From assembly GCA_907163345.1 (NCBI GenBank), contig CAJQUN010001252.1, positions 21,078 through 85,077 on the forward strand: a stretch of DNA of 64,000 bases, given 5' to 3'. This document shows, in pieces, positions 43,268 through 58,200 of the stretch. Each line of letters begins with the position of its first letter. The stretch's first letter is position 1. The notes under the pieces were generated by a model, which did not search any database, was not told the origin of the DNA, and worked only from the letters and a program-made list of their open reading frames with translations. A program made the translations under genes and the position numbers. The stretch is from Haberlea rhodopensis. Its lineage: Eukaryota > Streptophyta > Magnoliopsida > Lamiales > Gesneriaceae.

Positions 43268-46200
43268 TTATTTTCGGCGTCTGGTTTCTAAACCATCTAG
43301 TAGCCCCAAAGTTGCTGCTAATGCCCTCTTCGTTTTCTTTTGATTCTTTTCAACAGGTTTCAGGTACGTTTCTTGGCATGCTTGGATTACGCAACGGACA
43401 TGGGGATCGTCTTTCGATATCTTATTAAGGATTTTTGCCGCAGATACTCGTTCTCCTGAAGCCAAAAGAGCCTGGTACATCCTGCAACGATTCAACAGAG
43501 AACCAAAACTAAAATTTAGGATTTGAAATGGGTTAGCGTGTAAATAACAAATTGTATTATTATATTATCCTTGTAGATAAGATTTGATTATTATGATCAG
43601 TTTATTAGATGCCCGATTGATTCTAATTGATTGTATATTTCGCTTTCCTAGAATAGATTGTTTATACTCTGTATTCAATTCAGTCAATTATCAATTTGGT
43701 ATTGGAGCCGAAGGAAAAAAGTAAAATTCCGCTGCTATTCTTTTTTTTTTTCCCGGCTGAAACTCTAGCAGCCTTCTTCCCGATCTTTCATCTTCTTAGT
43801 CTTACACCATGTCCAAAAAAAAAAAAAAAAATCCCTGACAGCAAGAAGCCATCCATGGTAGCTGTTCACAGGGCTACTTTTCAACAAAACTTCGATCAAG
43901 TTGGATGGTACTAATTATTGTGTTTGGTTGATAAAAGGAAGAAAAGATGTTACAGAAATAAAGGTATTTATTGTTTTTTATTTTTCTTTATTTTCGAATA
44001 AATCCAGATAGAGGTCAATGGGATCATATGGATGCGGGGGTGTAGTAGTGACTGAGGGGGTCGAAGCGCCCCTTACCGTTCTCGCTTAGTGTTTCAACGG
44101 CTGGGTCGCACCCACAGAGAACGACCCAAGCTATGATGAATGGAGGCTGAAGATGCATAATCAAACCATAGCTCATAAATTTCCACGATCGACAGGCGAT
44201 CGTGCTTTTTGTGCAATCTGGGATGACAAAAGAAGTTTGGGATGCGGCCAAGAGGGGCTATCCATGAACCGATGAAGCTCTTTCAGAATATTACGGCGAA
44301 TGCAACTCATATTCTCGGAACTTAATTATCGCCGGCCCAATGATATGGAGTGTCCGAAGGATATTGAGAAACTAAGACTACGCACTGCTGAGTAGCGAGT
44401 ATATATATTCCTTGTAGGTTTGGATCACAATTTGGATAAAGTCCGTGGGCGTGTTCGGGCTACCTCTGCCTTTCAAGTCTAGAGGAAGCATATCTATAGA
44501 TTGGTCGAGAAGCACAAAAGCAATTTACCATGGGATTAGATGATCATTAAGCTTTTGCAATGGCTGTCAGAAAAATTTGACACTAGAAATCCTTCCTTAT
44601 TCAAATGATTCCTTATCTTGCCTTTGATCTCGTTGCTATAGCTCCAAACACAATCTATGTTCGCTGGAAGAAACATGGCTATCCAAAATGGTACAAACTG
44701 AAACAAGCTAAAAGGAAAAACAAGAAATCAACTCACGTTGCTATTACCGATGCTCTATCTACTGCTACATCTGTCTATTCTCGTCTATCTCCTAAAGAAA
44801 GTAATTCTACCTCCATATTTGTTTCTGTAATCCTTAACACTTGGATCATTTACTCAGGGACCACTGATCATGTGACTAGTAACAACTGCATACTTAACAA
44901 TTTAATGCCCTCAACTGTGACGTCTGTCCAGGTTGCTAACGGGGGCTCCTATGCCTTCAGATAGCTCTCACATTATCTCACAGAAAATTTATCAGTTTGA
45001 AGTCCAACAAACACACACAAAATTATACCAGTGATTGGAAATAAACTCCAATAACATTCTGATAGAAATTGATAATATTTAAACTTGAATCTGTTTGATA
45101 TCTATTAGATGCCTCTGAATAGCAGAGCAAACAATTTGCAGTTGCCATGGTCTCTGCTTCTTCAACAGTTCACCTCATTTTTGTTATATTGGGTGATAGT
45201 AGAAGAGGACTCTAAAAACCTCGATGTACATAACGAAAGTACTAAATAGCATGAGAATTCAAGATGCCTTACCTTACAAAACTTAAAACATTGTACGGCA
45301 GGCCAGCTTTCTTGTATTCTTCCCAAATAGCAAACGCAGTTTTGGCATCCTTGCAACTCACACAAGCACTAAGGAGAAAATCAAGACATTTCCTTGACGG
45401 GCGGACACCTAATTCGGTCTTAATAGCTTGAAGTAAATCAAGACCAAATTGCATGTCCTTGCCCTCTTTCTCCACAATAAAGAAAAATACCTACTCCATA
45501 ACATAAGTCAGTGAGAACATTTAACAATATTCAAGATATGAAGTCTCATAAACCACTTCTTGCAAGATGACAGAAAAAACAAGGTCAACACCTCATCAAA
45601 CAGAACTTCCGTAGCAACTTGAGAGTTGATGAATTTATCCTTGACTCGCTTGAGTAAATCAAGAGTAGATCTGAAACAAACAAAATGATCATAACCTAGT
45701 GGATTTACAGAAACAAATATCATGGAAACCACAAAGAAAAAGCAAGAGAACCTTAAATGTCCATGCTGAACACAATATGATATGACCCTGAAGCAGGCAT
45801 CAACCCAATAAGGTGAACTAGTTAATTCCTCGAGTAGCTGAAGCAATCTACTCAATTCTCCTTTGGTTTGAAAATTTTCCTACCAAAAATCGTGAAACTT
45901 GATGAGTTTGTTCACAAAATACATTGATTCTCAAACATCAAGCTAAAGCAGCTTACAATGAGACATTTAATAGCTTTAGGGCCCAGGGTGCAGTCAGCTT
46001 CTTTGATCTCTTCATACAGTTTAAAAGCACTAGGTAACTGCCCTTGGGTTGCAAGAGCTCCAACAAGAGCCCATTTAATTTCATTCAAGTTCTTCACTTG
46101 AACTCTTTTGTCAAAGGTAACCTGCACAGAAATCAGCAATTTCGTGAAAACTGGATGCAGGGAAGTGGTATCAGAGCCTGGAACACACTGTTGCTCATTA

Positions 46201-49200
46201 GTAAGTTAGACGCTGTTGGACGGGGGAGAACGTAAAAGTTCCACTCCACATCAGAAAGTGAGAGGCTGCTGGACCAACTTTTAAGGCGGCGCTTTCTGCT
46301 TTTCCTTAGGAATAGCATTTCTAGGGGTGGATTGGGTCTTATGTACAATTTTGCAGACATCCTGGTCAGCCAAGGCTGATCTCACTTACTAAGACATAGC
46401 ACGATTATTTCATTCAGTTACAAGTTCGGTGCTCTAGTCAACAACCATATTATCAGGTACATTTTATTGGAAAAGAATCGCCTGAAGCAGCGACCAAAGT
46501 GAAAGTTCATACCTGCTTAGCTTTATCAAATTCTCCACAGGCAGCATATGCATTCACGAGGGCCATGAAAACCTGCTTTGTGGGCTGAATTCCCGAGTCA
46601 ATCATGTCATTATAATTCTACAAGCAGACCATCAAGAAACCATCAGTATAGAATTTTAAGTAGCATGACTTAAGCAACAGAATGTTGTTCCCCTTAAAGG
46701 ATTAGTTAACCAGGTACACAAGAGTATATACCGAAAATAACATCAATATTGCAGAAAAACACTAATTAAACGGCAGATCAAAATACATATTAGAATCCAG
46801 GGACATTATGCTGGTTGTTCAAACAAATAGACAGAACTCAAAATAAAATGCAGCTTGTGATTATTCTTTTAGACTGGTTGATAAAATTTAAATTTTAACA
46901 CTTAAAGATAAATCAATTTGGGCCCAGCTCACATTACTTCAAAGTTTGATGTGTGTGTATGATATCGAAATATGATAATTTTGAAAATGATGGTCATAGA
47001 ATGTATAAATAATCACAAACTTTACATGAATAGTGCACAAGAATGAATAAGTCAGCGTTATAGCAACTCCAACATTATATTCACATGAAAAAAAAAAACA
47101 ATAGTAATTTGTGATCAGCACTAAAAATGCTACTATTTTATTTTCTGGCATTTAGTCTTTAATCATGCCAACCTTAATGGCCGTTGTAAAGAGATCTCAA
47201 CCCACAATATGTTTATTCCATAAACGTACAATTCATAGTTTTGTTATCAGATAATTCTAAGAGAACCTTAGTTATATGCTTCTCACTCTGGCTGCTGCTT
47301 ATCAGACAGGCAAAAGTCAGAGCATCTGGTTTCACTTCTGCGTCTTCCATCTGTTTAAGAACATTCATAGCACTGGACGTGTTTTTCTGCACAGTTCGGT
47401 AACTTAGTATGTCAAGAACAAAATGCATAATAGTTGGAAGCAGAACCCAGTAAAAACGGTTTCACACATTAAATATAAGCCACAAAAATATCATGTATAT
47501 GAGTGGGTCCAAAAATCATGAATGGGCAAAACAGCGTAAAGAACAAAATGTACACAAAATTTATTACTTCATAAATGTAAAGTCATTTTCACTCTTAATC
47601 TATGGGATATAAAAAAATTATGATGAAAGGCAGCAACTTTTAGAGTAATTTGGAAAGCAAATGCAGTTAATTATTGAGTCCTGTATCGAATTCCTAAAGC
47701 AGTTTACTGTTTTTTTTTTATGACTCGGTATCCGGCCCGAAGAACTGACTAATCCGGGGGACCAATCCCACCGTCCACAAGCGGGGGGCCCAATTGAAGC
47801 CGGGACTTTACGCCACCGTATGGACTGGCCCCACAGGAATTGATAGCACCATGGGGTTTCGAACCTGAGACCTAGAGAGGAGCATGACTCCTAAGTCCCA
47901 GGCCTCCACCACCAGGCCAACCCCTGGGGGTTAGCAGTTTACTGTAATTGTTGGGAAATGGTTTAAGCAACAGATTTAAACAGTTTCTGGTTCAAAGATT
48001 ATCTTTGTGGAACTCTTTGCTATTCAAAAAGGGTTAAACTCTGCTGAATTTTGAGATATCCCCACTTGTTGAAAAAACACTCCTATTTCTTTGGGTTTCC
48101 TTCAATCCACTGCTGATTCACTGGTAACTGGACATATTTTCTCATATTTACAGGGAGGTTTACAATGTAGCCTATCATTTGGCTAAACTTGAATTTCATG
48201 ATAGGAACTGAAATATTTTTTTTGGAGGCACTTCCACATACAGATATTCATTCACACATTAAGTTAGATAAAAAATGACGGAGCTTCATTTCGTTAAAAT
48301 TGTCTCTTATTTTTTTCTGGATGATTTTGGTCTGCTCCATCCATGTAATTCTTTCTTTTTGCTAAATACTAGCCAGGGTCCTTTACAAACCTCAGGTGGT
48401 ATTTTCCTTGAAACATACAATGGGCTTGATTGGTTTTGTTTTAGGAGTTTCAGAAAGTGTCTTGGGGAAATGGCTCCAAGGAATAAAATTATTGGCGGAA
48501 AACAAACTTGAGAATAAATGGATTCTCATTTTCTATTATTCATCAACTGAGAGTTATCACCCATAAATAGGTGAGCACAATTACAAAATAAGGTAACTAC
48601 CTAATTACAATATTACTTTCCTAATCTAGATAAGAATAAAATCTCCGCAATAAAGAATCCTATTATTCTAACAATATCTACAAAATCCTATCAAATCCAG
48701 TACAATATTATCTAACTATTTCCAACACTCCCCCTCAAGCTGGCTTGATAGATATCTTCCATGGTCAGCTTGCCAATTAAATAATCGAATTGTCCTTTGT
48801 GTAGTCCTTTGGTGAGGATGTCTGCAATCTGTTCATTCGTAAGTATATAGGTTATGTTGATAATTCCCTTCTCAATCTTTTCTTTGATGAAATACTTATC
48901 AACTTCCACATGCTTGGTTCTGTCATGGAGGGCTGGATTGTGGGCAATTGCAATGGTAGCTTCGTTGTCGCACTACACGTTCATTGGTAACGTATTTTGA
49001 ATTTGTAGGTCTTCCAATAGTCCTTTATCCATATGGTTTCACAAATCCCACGTGCAACTGATCTGAACACTGCTTCAGCACTACTTCTTGCCACCATACT
49101 TTGCTTTTTACTTCTCCAAGTGACCAGGTTCCCCCCAATGAAGGTACAATACCCAGAAGTTGACTTGCGATCGGTAGAACATCCTGCCCAATCAACATCA

Positions 49201-52200
49201 GTATATGCTTCAACCCGAAGATGTCCATGATTTTTGAACAGTAGTCCTTTTCCGGTGTACCCTTCAAATACCTTAGGATTTTATATGCAGCTTCGAAATG
49301 TTCTTGTCACGGAGCATGCATGAATTGGCTAACCTTGCTAAATGCAAATGCTATATCGGGACGTGTATGGGATAAGTAGATAAGTCTTCCAACGAGTCTT
49401 TGATATTGTTTCATATTCACCACATTCTCGGTCGTAACAGGTTGAAACTTTAGATATGGTTCGATTGGTGTTTCAGCAGCTTTACATCCAAGCAACCGTT
49501 TCATTCAGCAAATCAAGAGTATATTTGGGTGACAAATATACCTCCCTTGGATCGTGCAAATTCCTACCAAGAAAGTATTTGAGAGTTCCTAGATCTTTAA
49601 TTTCGAAGTCCTTTGCAAGTCCCTTCTAAAATCTCTCCAACTCCTCAATATTACTTCCTGTCAAGACAATATCATCCACATAAACAATTAGAATGGCAAT
49701 TTTACCTTATCTTGAGTGTTTATAAAACATGATGTGATCAACTTGACTTTGATTGTAGCCGTGGTTCTTAACAACTTTGCCAAAGCGTTCAAACCACGCT
49801 CTTGGAGATTGTTTAAGACCATAGAGAGATTCTTTCAATTTACACACTATATCTTCACCAAATTCTTTCTCAAAACCTGGGGGCAAAGTCATGAAAACTT
49901 CTTCCTTGAGATTCACATTCAAAAATGCATTTTTTATATCTAATTGATGTAGGGGCCAATCATGATTTACCGCTAAGGATAGGAGAACCCGGATGGAATT
50001 CATCTTAGCAACTGGAGCAAATGTTTCCCGGTAGTCAATTCCAAGTGTTTGTGTAAGTCCTTTGCTACAAGTCTTGCTTTCTTCCTTTCTAAACTCCCAT
50101 CAGCTTTGCATTTAATCGTGAACACCCATTTGCACCCAACAGTTTTCTTCCCCTCTAGATCCCAAGTGCCATTCTTTTCCAGCGCATTCATCTCTTCCAT
50201 AACTGCTAGTCTCCAATTTGCATTATTCAGTGCTTCCTTAATGTTTCTTGGAACAAACAGGTTAGTCATTTTCGAGATAAAGCTTAAAATGATTGGAAAG
50301 TTTATCATAAGAGATGCAGTTTGCAATGGAATGTTGTGTGCATTTTCGGACACCTTTCCTAACTGCTATAGGCAGGTCATCAGTAGATGAAGAAGTGATG
50401 GAAGAAGTCGAAGGAAGATTACCTGAATTCTTGTGACCTTCGTCCAGGGATTCTGTCTGGCTTGGTAGGACAGTTGGTTGGTCTTTATTCCTGTGTTTTT
50501 TCCGGGTATAAACAAGGTACTCCGGTTCGAGAACATTGTGTTCCTTCGTTAGTGTTTCTCTCCCTGATTGTGAAATTTCAGTTTTTGGTAATCTGAGATT
50601 AGGATTGTCCTGAATTTCGTCTTTGTTTAAAGGTGAGAGAATGAGGTTTGGTATTTGATTTGTTTCACAAACAATATCCTCACCATTGCTCGGTTATAAC
50701 TGAGGAGAATGCATGGTTGTAACCGAAAAATTTGCGTCATTGTCACTACTATATGTCTCCCCCTAAAGTGAGTTTTTGGTAAAGTATAGTTGGTTTTCAA
50801 CAAAGCATACATTCATGCTAACATAAACCTTTTCGGTGTGGGGATTGTAGCACTTGTAGCCTTTTTGAGTTGAAGCATAACCAACAAAAACACATTTTTC
50901 TCCCCTAGGTCAAGTTTGGAACGAAAGTTATTAGGGATATAGACATATGCGATGCATCCAAAGATTTTTAGAGGTAAATCTGAAGTGATCCCACAGTTTG
51001 GAAAAGATGTTTTGAAATGATTTAGGGCGTTGCAAATTGTAATACTTTTGTGCGCATGCGATTTATTAAGTATGAAGCTGTTAAAATAGCATCCCCCATT
51101 AATATTTTGGAATATGCCAACCTCAAGAAGATGTTTATGCTTTCTTTCGGCAATACCATTTCGTTGAGGTGTGTCTCGACATGTGGATTGGTGCAAAATT
51201 CCTTTTTCACGAAGAAAATCCCCCGAGTCTCCTTAAAATATTCCTTCCCATTATCTTAGTGATATACATATTTGATAATCAAATTGAGTTGTGATCATCC
51301 TATGAAAAGTTTTAAACACATTTTGTAATTCGGATTTATCTTTCATCACATATACCCAACAAAGACGAAATGGTCGTCTATGAAGGTGACAAACCATTTT
51401 TTGCCCGTTAGGATGTAATTCGAGAGGGGCCTCATACATCACTGTGAATGAGGTAAAATGGTTTAGATGCATGATAAGGTTTGGATAAATATGTGGCCCT
51501 TTGGCTCTTTGATAGTAAACAACTTTCACACTGAAAAGAATAAATATCAAATGTATAAATAACTCGGGGAATAAACGTTTGAGATAAGAGAAACTAGGGT
51601 GTCCTAGTCTAAGATGCCAAAACATTATTTTTTCACGGGCAGGTATAGAACGCACGCTACCACCGAAGCCGGGAGTACTTTTATTCTCTGATAAAACATC
51701 TTCAAAGTAATAGAGATCATTGACCATCCTAGCATTGCCAATCGTCTTCCCCGAGTTTCGGTCCTGAAATTCACAGCGAGAATAAAAGAAAACAACACGA
51801 CAATTAGAGTCCTTAGAAATTTTACTTACATATCGTCAATCCAGTCGCTTATCCTCTCCCCTAATTCACTCCCCAATCAAGACTCTTGATCTCGGGTGCA
51901 CCAATCAAGCAATCAAGCAATCAAGCCACAATTAGAATCAATTAAGTGTAAATCTGACTTATTACTGTAATCAGGGTTGTGCATATACCTTCCATAGTTA
52001 GGGACAAACTATATAAGGCTGTATATACACCTTCCATAGTTAGGGACAATTGATTGGAGTATGAATCATGCAATTGTAATATATATATGGGATGAGGAAA
52101 ATGAAATCGGTACTTTGACAGAAAACGTGTTCTTGTCATGGTATCAGAGCCAAACCATTCTAAACCTTATAAATAAATTCTGATTTTTTTTCTTTTCCGA

Positions 52201-55200
52201 TCTCTTGAGCGCTGATCTTCATCGGATTTCTTCCAAAATTGATTGTGCAGCCATTGAAGTATTATCAATTGGAATTTCGACTTCTTATGTGCTGATTTTC
52301 ATCGGATTTCTTCCCAAATTGATTTACTCAGCCCGTTGATTTCTTGTCTGTTGTGTTGTGCGCCGGTTTTCATCGGGAAATAATTTTTTTCCGAAAGTTG
52401 AATTCTCAGCCCAATAACAATTTTGTTGTACACTGTTTTTCATCAGATTCTCTTTCCGAAATTGAATATTCAGCAGTGTGGTTTTCAGAATCTGGAATTC
52501 GAATCTTCGATTCCTTACCTACTGTGTTGCGCGCTGATCTTCATCGAGAAATTATTATTTTTTTCCGAAAGTTGAGTGCTCAGCTCATGAACATCTTTTG
52601 TTAATCTGGTGTTTGAAGCTGTGTGGGTTGCTAGGTCAAAACGTCGATATTCGCTTTTGATCTCTTCGAATTTTTATTCCATTGACTCCACGCTCCTGGA
52701 TATTAATTACCATGAGTAATTTCGACAATTTTGGAGTCAAATTTACGGGTAAAAATTACTCTGTGTGGGATTTCAATTCCGTCTGTTATGGGAAAGGAAT
52801 TATGGGGTCACCTTGATGGGAGTGATCCGGCTCCTACTAATGATTCAAAGTTAGTACAATGGAAGATCAAAGATACACGTATCATGACTTGGATCTTAAC
52901 ATTTGTTGATCCCCTTGTTGTTCTAAATTTGCGTCCATATCGGACATCCCAAGCTATGTGGGAATACCTGAAGAAAGTTTACAATCAAAACATTGTCGCT
53001 CGGCGGTTTCAAATTGAGTATGAGATTGCCAATTATACTCAGGGCGAACTTTCCTTCCAGGAATACTTTATTGGATTTCAGACTCTATGGGCAGAATTCA
53101 CTGACATTGTTTATGCCAACATTCCCGATGGCTCTCTAGCTACTGTACAAGAAGTTCATAACCAAAGCAAGCAAGATCAGTTTCTCATGAAATTGAGGTC
53201 TGACTAATGAATCGAGATCCTTCTCCTTCCATAGATATTTGTCTCGGAGAACTGCTTCGGGAAGAACAACGTCTTGCTACTCAAGGGACGTTTCAACAAC
53301 ACATGCCTCTGACGAATGTGCCTATGCCTCACAGGCAAAGGTAAGGATGTTCGTCAGGTACAATGCTATACCTGTAAGGAATATGGTCACTTTGCTAGCC
53401 AATGCAACACGAAGAAATGCAATTACTGCAAGAAGCCGGGCCACATCATTCGGGACTGTCCTACTCGTCCTCAAAATCGACGTGTGAGTGGCCATCAAGC
53501 CACCATCGGACCTTCTTCTCCAACTGTTGAAGTAACTTCGGCTATCACACCTGACACTATTCAGCAGATGATTGTCTATGCACTCTCTGCCTTGGGTCTT
53601 CAAGGTAACAATCTTGCTCACTTAAAATCTTGGCTTGTTGACTCTGGCGCTTCAAATCATATGACCAGGACAACGGACATTCTCCACAATCTGCGGCCAT
53701 ATACGGGTCCCTTACAAATCACCATTGCTAATGGAAATGAACTTCCTATTCGTGAGACTGGTGATGTTAATTCCTCTTTCAGATGTGTTTGTTTCTCCAA
53801 ATCTATCTACTAGTCTTTTATCTGTGGGGCAATTAGGTGGGGCAATTAGTTGACGATAATTGTAATGTTTCGTTTTCTCGTTCTAGTTGTATTGTGCAGG
53901 ATCAGGTGTCGGGGAGGATACTAGCGAGGGGGCCTAAAGTTGGACGTCTGTTTTTCTACATTTTTCGATTCCCACAGTTATTCTATGGCAGGTAATGTCG
54001 TCAATAATATCAGTACTATTTGGCACAAACGTTTGGGTCATCCTAATCCCAATGTTTATCTCGTGTAATTAAAACTGGTTTATTGGGAAATAAAAACAAT
54101 TTATTATCTCAACCTTCTTTTGAGTGTGCCACATGTAAATTAGGGAAAAATAAGTCTATTTCTTTTCCCAATCTTGGTACCCGTGCTATTAATTGCTTCG
54201 ATTTGATTCACAGTGATGTATGGAGAATTTCTCCTCATGCACAATATGAATACTTGTTACCTTCAATGATGATTATAACAGATACAGATGAGTCCATTTT
54301 CTTCGGTCTAAATCAGAAGTATTCTCTATTTTTCAGCGTTTTGTAGCCTTTATTGAAACCCAATTCTGTAAAGCTATCAAAACACTGAGATCTGATTCTG
54401 GTGGAGAATACATGTCTCGTGAATTTCATGCATTTCTTAATAAAAAAGGCATTGTCTCGCAACATTCTTGTCCATACACCCCTCAACAAAATGGTGTGGC
54501 AGAACGTAAAAATCGTCATTTATTAGATGTCACTCGAACATTATTACTTGAAGCTGTTGTTCCTGCCAATTTTAGGTTGAAGCACTATCCACAGCAGTTC
54601 ATCTGATAAATAGATTACCATCAAGTACTTTACAATTTTCCACTCCATATTACTATATTCATAAGCATCATCCTAGTTATCTCAATTAACATAATTTTGG
54701 TTGTGTTTGCTTTGCTCCTTTACCTGGTCTTGAACGTAATATATTATCAGCTCAATCCGTCAATGTGCATTTATGGGGTACATTGTTTCTCACAAAGGGT
54801 TTGTCTGCTATGATCTTCAATCTGACAAGTTTTGTATTTCTCGTCATGTTGTTTTCTTTGAAAATCAATATTTTTTTCAGCAACCCCATTGGGTCCACGC
54901 ATGCACCAACTATTCTTCCATCATTTGATGAGCCCTCGACACCTTCTCCACGTTTCCGCCCTGATGTTGTTTGCATAAGACGACGTTCCACTTTGCCTCC
55001 TCGTGAGTCCGACCCTCCACCTGACTCTGCTCAGACTCTGGATCCAGCGATAACCACGCCTTCTGACAACACACTTCGGCGATCTTCACGTTCTTCACTC
55101 CCGACTGGACTATAAATGAAACTAGAACTCAACAATCAAATGAAAGGCCGTGATCAAATACCACGTCCGCCTGATCGGTATGGCTTTTCTTCCTCATCAT

Positions 55201-58200
55201 ATCATGCTACTTTATCATCTAACCCCGTTCCAAAGTGTTATTCCGAGGTCATTAAGCATGCATGTTGGAAGGTGGCCATGGATGAGGAGTTACAGGCTTT
55301 ACAAGAAAATGACACCTGGGATATTGTTTCCTGTCCACCCAATGTCAAAGCTCTTGGCTGTAAATGGGTTTACTCTCTCAAACTTCGCTCTAACGGAACA
55401 TTGGACAGATATAAAACACGATTGGTTGCTCTTGGTACCATCAGGAGTATGGGATTAACTACAAAGACCACTTTGATCCTCTTGTGAAAATGACTACGGT
55501 TCGTACTATCCTATCTATTGCTGCCTCGCAAGGCTGATCACTTCATCAAATGGATGTCAAAAATGCATTCCTTCATGGTGATCTCAAAGAGACGTGTATA
55601 TGAAACTTCCTCCAGGCCTTGCTTCTGATTCATCCTCAGCAGTATGCAAGTTGAAACGTTCTCTATATGGTTTGAAACAGGCTCCTCGAGCCCTAGTTTG
55701 ACAAATTTCGCACCACCTTGCTCCAATTCTCATTTACTCAAAGTAAGTATAATTGTTCTCTGTTACATTGCAAGACATCTGCAGGTATTGTGCTTCTCCT
55801 CGTATATGTGGATGATATCGTCATCACTGGGACCGATTCTGCCCTCATTACCCGTCTCCAGCAGCATCTCATAGCCTCATTTCATATGAAAGAACTGGGC
55901 CCACTCACATATTTTTTGGGGTCAGAGATTCTTATAAGTTCTTCTGGTATTTTCTTGAATCAACATAAATACATACAAGATTTTTTCACTTTGGCACGGC
56001 TACAGGAATCTACTACGGTCGACACGCCATTGGAAGTTAATGTGAAATATCGTGGTACGGAGGGTGAACTACTTCCTGACCCCATCTTGATTCGGGCACC
56101 TTGTTGGAAGCTTGAATTATTTGACTCACACGTCCGGACATATCTTATGTCGTTCACAGGTCAGTCGGTTTATGCAATCTCCAAGACATCTAAATCTTGC
56201 CGCAGTTCGTCGGATAATTCACTATCTACATGGCTCATCTACTAAAGGGTTATTCTTTCCGCCTCGATTACTCTTCATCTTGTTGCCCACAGCGATGTTG
56301 ATTGGGCTGGCTGTCCCGATACTCGTCGTTCTGTTACCGGATGGTGTATGTTTCTTGGCTCATCCTTAATCTCGTGGAAAAGCAAGAAACAAGCCCGTGT
56401 TTCCAAATCCTCTACCAAATAGGAATATCGTGCATGTCTGCTGCTTGCTCTGAAATCATGTGGCTTCGTGGTTTATTAGATGAGCTGGGTTTTCTCAAAT
56501 AAGACCGACACCTCTTCATGGTGACAACACAAGTGCCATTCAAATCGCAACTAATCCGGTTTTCCATGAAAGAACGAAACATATTGAGATCGACTGTCAT
56601 TCTATTCGAGAAGCTGTTGACAGCAAAACAATCACTTTACCTCATGTTTCTAGTGATATTCAATTTGCAGACATCTTTACAAACCAATGACTAGACAAAC
56701 GTCATCAATTCTTATTGGCAAATTGATGTTTATTGATCAACCAACATCAATTGAGGGGGATGTCAATCCAGTCACTTATCCTCTCACCTAATTCACTCAC
56801 CAATCAAGACTCTCAATTCCGGCTGCACCAATCAAGCAATCAAGCCATAATTAGAATCAATTAAGTGTAAATCTGACTTATTACTGTACTTTGGGTTTTG
56901 TATATACCTGCCATAGTTAGGGACAAATTATATAAGGCTGTATATACACCTTCCATAGTTAGGGACAATTGATTGGAGTATGAATTATGTAATTGTAATA
57001 TATATATATGGAATGAGGAAAATGAAAATCTGGTACTTGACAGAAAAACGTGTTCTTGTCACATATAACAAGTTGCAAGCTAATTTAGGGACATGAAAGA
57101 CAGATTGAAGGGTGATGATGTTATTAGAATTTTTATACAAACCTTTGCCAGTGATAGAAGTAAAACTCCCATTGGCAATTCGATCATTTTCGGGATTGAT
57201 TGTGCATGAGTAACTAAGATAAACGTCACGTGGTCTGATGCTCCGGAATCAATGATCCAAGGAGCTGACGAATGAGTACAAGATAGGGCCACGTAATTTG
57301 CTACATGTTTGTGCAAGTGCACTATTAGGAGTACCGGATATTGCATTGGACTTTAGCAATTTTAGAAGATGATCCATCTGCTCCTTGGAGAATGGACTTG
57401 TCTCGGCCTCATAAGGCATGGGAGGCTCCCTTGTGTATTGGCTTCTTGTTCTTCCAATTCGCGGGTTTCCGTGAATCCTCCAACAAAGTTGAGAATAAAT
57501 GGATTCTCAATTTCTATTATTCATCAACTGAGAGTTATCACCTATAAATAGGTGAGCACAATTACAAATTAAGGTAACTACCTATTTACAACATTGTTTT
57601 CCTAATCCAGATAAGAATAAAATCTCCACAATAAAGAATCCTATGATTCCTAAACAATATCTACAGAATCCTATCAAATCAATTACAATATTATCTAACT
57701 ATTTCCAACAAAAATGTATGTTTTAGTTTTAATTTGGATGAATAGAATTATTATGATAGATTTCTAATCATGTAAAAAATTGTTTAAATAAAATCATTTT
57801 AAAAATTTAAAAAGTATATTTTGGGACAGAATATAATATACTAACAAAGTATTTTAGAAAATGATAAAAAGTATAACTAAAATATGATTACGCTAAAATG
57901 TAAAAAGGAGGGAAAATGTGTCACTAGGAAAGAGGATTGAAAATGAATAATAGGGTTTTTTTCCCCAAAATTTTCCCAATATGAAAACGACAAGGTCAAT
58001 CATTCATTGTATCTAAATTCTATTTCTACAATGATTGGAATAAAAGAAGTTCTTTCCTTCAAAGGCCCGCCGTTTGTACTCCTACTAATAACTGAAAGAA
58101 AACAAATAATTGGAAAAAAAAAAGAACAGATAAAAATTTGACACAGAGAATTCCACTTCCATAAACAAACAGAAATGATAAATTGATATTTGGGACAAAC

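Larger units (their letters stand above)
51834..57061 (+). mobile_element. Copia-B: Copia nested inside Copia-A
   Basis: LTRs 51834-52138 and 56761-57061, flanked by CATAT at 51829-51833 and 57062-57066. The left LTR starts CG instead of TG. LTRs differ by about 6-7% by eye, including small indels. PBS TGGTATCAGAGCC at 52139-52151 and polypurine tract TTGAGGGGGA at 56751-56760. Coding is broken throughout. Confidence 0.93.
48509..57710 (-). mobile_element. Copia-A: degenerate Copia in the PPR intron, host of Copia-B
   Basis: LTRs 48509-48727 and 57490-57710 (about 220 bp, TG...CA). They differ at roughly 15 positions by eye, so it is old. Flanks AAACT and AAAAT are a possible worn target duplication. 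The element reads right to left but the region after the 5' LTR lacks a PBS and most of gag, joining directly to a late gag/protease fragment. It is split by Copia-B at 51834-57061. Confidence 0.9.

Noticed and set aside
48275..48511. 78-codon plus-strand ORF as a gene fragment
   Set aside because: No recognisable domain and its end runs into the Copia-A LTR.
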